Source of the DNA: Anaerolineaceae bacterium
GTDB taxonomy: Bacteria; Chloroflexota; Anaerolineae; Anaerolineales; Anaerolineaceae
Direction of reading: 5' to 3'
Assembly (NCBI GenBank): GCA_011620445.1
Contig: WOZB01000297.1
Span: forward strand, 3,859 to 13,312
Length of the DNA stretch: 9,454 nt
The notes beneath the pieces were generated by a model. It saw only the letters and a program-made list of their open reading frames with translations. It had not been told where the DNA came from and made no database searches. The position numbers and the translations under genes are program-made. Every line of letters starts with the position of its first letter. Position 1 is the first letter of the stretch. Shown one piece after another: positions 7,610 through 9,454 of this stretch.

Positions 7610-8398
7610 TTATCGGTTCTTAAAAACTTTATCCTTGCGGCTTTCGAGGAAGGCCCGCATGCCTTCTTTCTGGTCTTCAGTTGAAAAACAAGCGGCAAAG
7701 CAGCCATTTTCTACTTCCAACCCTGCAGTCAGAGACAAGTCCTTGCCTTTGTTGTAAGCTTTTTTGGTATTTCGCACGGCGATCGGCGCATTGTATGCAA
7801 TTTCCGCGGCCAGGCCAAGCGCAGCTTCCATCAGACTTTCACGCGGGTAGACTGCACTTACCAGCCCAATTTGCAGGGCTTCATCAGCTTTGAGTGTTCT
7901 GCCAGTAAATAGCATCTCCTTGGCTTTCGAAGCCGAGCCGATCACCCTTCCCAGGCGCTGCGTTCCGCCAAAACCCGGCGTAATCCCCAGGCTTACTTCG
8001 GGTTGGCCAAAGATGGCATTCTCGCTGCACAGGCGGATATCGCAGCTTAAGGCTAATTCGTTGCCGCCCCCCAGGCAATAGCCATTAATGGCCGCGACCA
8101 CCGGAAGGGGAAAGTTTTCAACTTTCTGGAACACAGCCTTCCCAAACTGGGCAAAAATTTCAGCTTGCCCAGGATCCATGCCTGCCATTTCGGCGACATC
8201 TGCGCCTGCGATGAAGGCTTTCCCGCCAGCACCGGTGAGCACTACACAGCGGATTTTATCCGCGTCGATGGAATCAAAGGCACTCTCAAGTTCGGCAAGG
8301 ACCTGGCTATTAAGGGCATTCAACGCTTCAGGGCGATCAACGGTAATGACTATCACCGCATCTTTGAACTGCAGCTTCACTGAGCTTTCGGGGCACAT
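7610..8398 (-). CDS. crt: Enoyl-CoA hydratase / crotonase family (3-hydroxybutyryl-CoA dehydratase)
   Basis: A 262-residue crotonase-fold protein. The oxyanion-hole segments are AFIAGADVAEM (61-71) and NGYCLGGGNE (105-114). The two catalytic glutamates are E114 and E134 (in GQPEVSLG), 20 residues apart as in authentic hydratases (E144 and E164 of the rat enzyme), so a hydratase activity is well supported over isomerase or hydrolase relatives. The likely reaction is 3-hydroxybutyryl-CoA to crotonyl-CoA, given hbd and thl on either side. The ATG at 8398 lies one base after the thl stop, and GAGGAAG at 8406-8412 lies 7 nt upstream within thl, implying coupled translation. Length matches the Clostridium Crt family (about 260). 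Chain-length preference cannot be read from the sequence. Confidence 0.94.
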   Translation of the reverse strand: MCPESSVKLQFKDAVIVITVDRPEALNALNSQVLAELESAFDSIDADKIRCVVLTGAGGKAFIAGADVAEMAGMDPGQAEIFAQFGKAVFQKVENFPLPVVAAINGYCLGGGNELALSCDIRLCSENAIFGQPEVSLGITPGFGGTQRLGRVIGSASKAKEMLFTGRTLKADEALQIGLVSAVYPRESLMEAALGLAAEIAYNAPIAVRNTKKAYNKGKDLSLTAGLEVENGCFAACFSTEDQKEGMRAFLESRKDKVFKNR

Positions 8399-8399
8399 T

Positions 8400-9454
8400 T
8401 TATAGCTTCCTCACTGCAGCCGCACAGCCCATACCGCCGCCAATACAGAGCGTAGCCAGACCCAATTTGGCCTCGTCGCGCTTTTTCATTTCATGTATCA
8501 GGGTCACCAGGATGCGGCAGCCGGAAGCACCAATTGGATGCCCCAATGCAATTGCCCCGCCGCTCACGTTCACCTTCTGCATATCAAAATTGAGTTCCCT
8601 GGCAACTGCCAATGCCTGGGCGGCAAAGGCCTCGTTGCCTTCAATCAAATCATAATCTGCGACCTCAAGCCCCAATTTTTGGTTGAGCTTGCGGGTGGCA
8701 TATACGGGTCCAATACCCATAATGGCAGGGTCAACCCCAGCCAGGGCACCGCCCAGCCATTCCACTTCTGCCTGGATTCCAAGCTCGGCAGATTTCTCCG
8801 CGCTCATAACCACCACCGCTGCCGCGCCATCGTTAATGGTAGAGGCATTGCCCGCAGTTACGACGCCATCGTCTTTGAAGGCCGGGCGCAATTTAGCCAG
8901 GGCTTCGATCGTGCTATCACTACGTATGCCTTCATCCACCTTAAAGAGAATGGTTTCCTTCTTGACCTTAAGCTCAACCGGAACAATCTCCGCCTCGAAA
9001 CGCCCGTCTGCCTGGGCACTGGCTGCTTTTTGCTGCGATTGGAGTGAAAATTCGTCCAGTTCAATTCTGCTAAGTTGCCATTGGGCAGCTACATTTTCAG
9101 CTGTAATGCCCATGTGATATTGTCCAAAAGAATCCCAGAGGCCGTCATTGACCATTGTGTCCACGATTTTGCCGTCGCCCAGGCGATAACCATAACGCGC
9201 CTGGTTGAGCGCGTATGGGGCAGCGGACATATTCTCCATGCCTCCGGCAACCACCACATCGGCTTCTCCCATCGCTACCAGGCGGGCAGCCATATTGACC
9301 GCTTCGAGCCCGGATCCGCAAACCACATTCACCGTAAGTGCAGGTGTGGTGTTGGGGATGCCAGCTTTGATGGCGGCTTGCCGGGCGGGGTTTTGACCTT
9401 GAGCGGCCTGAAGCACGCAGCCCATGTAGACTATATCCACATCTTTGGCTTCGA
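8400..9454 (-). CDS. thl: Acetyl-CoA C-acetyltransferase (thiolase), N-terminus outside window
   Basis: A biosynthetic-type thiolase condensing two acetyl-CoA to acetoacetyl-CoA, or the reverse cleavage. The frame runs open to the window edge (350 residues seen). The GTG at 9440 lies inside a conserved stretch and is not the start; by comparison with the usual ~390 residues, about 40-45 N-terminal residues are missing. The nucleophilic Cys is fragment residue 45 in NVVCGSG, NPARQAA precedes it, the GHPIGASG motif supplies the base-activating His, and CIGGGMG near the C-terminus holds the second catalytic Cys. It ends with TAA one base before crt. In lysine fermentation the thiolytic direction yields acetyl-CoA for acetate and ATP, using acetoacetyl-CoA made by the CoA-transferase. 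The promoter of this set must lie beyond the window. Confidence 0.96.
   Translation of the reverse strand, partial: EAKDVDIVYMGCVLQAAQGQNPARQAAIKAGIPNTTPALTVNVVCGSGLEAVNMAARLVAMGEADVVVAGGMENMSAAPYALNQARYGYRLGDGKIVDTMVNDGLWDSFGQYHMGITAENVAAQWQLSRIELDEFSLQSQQKAASAQADGRFEAEIVPVELKVKKETILFKVDEGIRSDSTIEALAKLRPAFKDDGVVTAGNASTINDGAAAVVVMSAEKSAELGIQAEVEWLGGALAGVDPAIMGIGPVYATRKLNQKLGLEVADYDLIEGNEAFAAQALAVARELNFDMQKVNVSGGAIALGHPIGASGCRILVTLIHEMKKRDEAKLGLATLCIGGGMGCAAAVRKL
8406..8412 (-). promoter_or_regulatory. Ribosome binding site of crt inside thl
   Basis: GAGGAAG on the minus strand lies 7 nt before the crt ATG at 8398 and overlaps the last codons of thl. It supports that start and re-initiation after the thl stop. 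Confidence 0.6.

Noticed and set aside
7020..7757. 245-codon open frame on the plus strand opposite hbd and crt
   Set aside because: Shadow of two genes whose catalytic motifs are intact on the other strand; the product is Ser/Ala/Arg-rich and unlike any known protein.
8493..9047. 184-codon open frame on the plus strand opposite thl
   Set aside because: Antisense shadow of the thiolase, with no recognisable domain or own ribosome binding site.

Overview
The window carries part of an anaerobic lysine-to-butyrate fermentation locus, laid out as two converging gene sets that share one terminator. The organism is a strict or facultative anaerobe that ferments amino acids. The base composition is moderate (roughly half GC), ribosome binding sites are strong AGGAGG types and genes are tightly packed. 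This fits a higher-GC member of Bacillota/Clostridia, but Chloroflexota, Cloacimonadota and other digester or gut lineages also carry such loci. The sequence alone does not settle the phylum.

Plus strand, 1-6686: the 3' end of kamA (lysine 2,3-aminomutase), then kamB and kamC (two P-loop proteins; KamC has a MutS-type ATPase domain), kamD and kamE (the two subunits of the B12- and PLP-dependent lysine 5,6-aminomutase), and atoD and atoA (the two subunits of a butyrate/acetoacetate CoA-transferase). Junctions are overlaps or very short gaps: a 23-nt overlap, a 17-nt gap, a 13-nt overlap, a 4-nt overlap, a 50-nt gap and a 4-nt overlap. This looks like one transcription unit with translational coupling.

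Positions 6687-6763: a 77-nt convergent spacer with a perfect 12-bp A/T-flanked hairpin, which should terminate transcription from both sides.

Minus strand, 9454 down to 6764: thl (thiolase, 5' end outside the window), crt (enoyl-CoA hydratase) and hbd (3-hydroxybutyryl-CoA dehydrogenase), spaced by 1 and 12 nt.

How the genes work together: KamA turns L-lysine into L-beta-lysine, and KamDE turns that into 3,5-diaminohexanoate. Kdd, Kce and Kal, not in this window, would carry this on to acetoacetate and crotonyl-CoA. The CoA-transferase moves CoA from butyryl-CoA to acetoacetate, releasing butyrate. Thiolase splits acetoacetyl-CoA into two acetyl-CoA, or with Hbd and Crt runs the acetyl-CoA-to-crotonyl-CoA branch. 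KamB/KamC are the least understood members and are best read as an ATP-driven repair or reactivation system for the B12 mutase. I found no RNA gene, insertion sequence, CRISPR array or phage feature. No intergenic stretch exceeds 77 nt.
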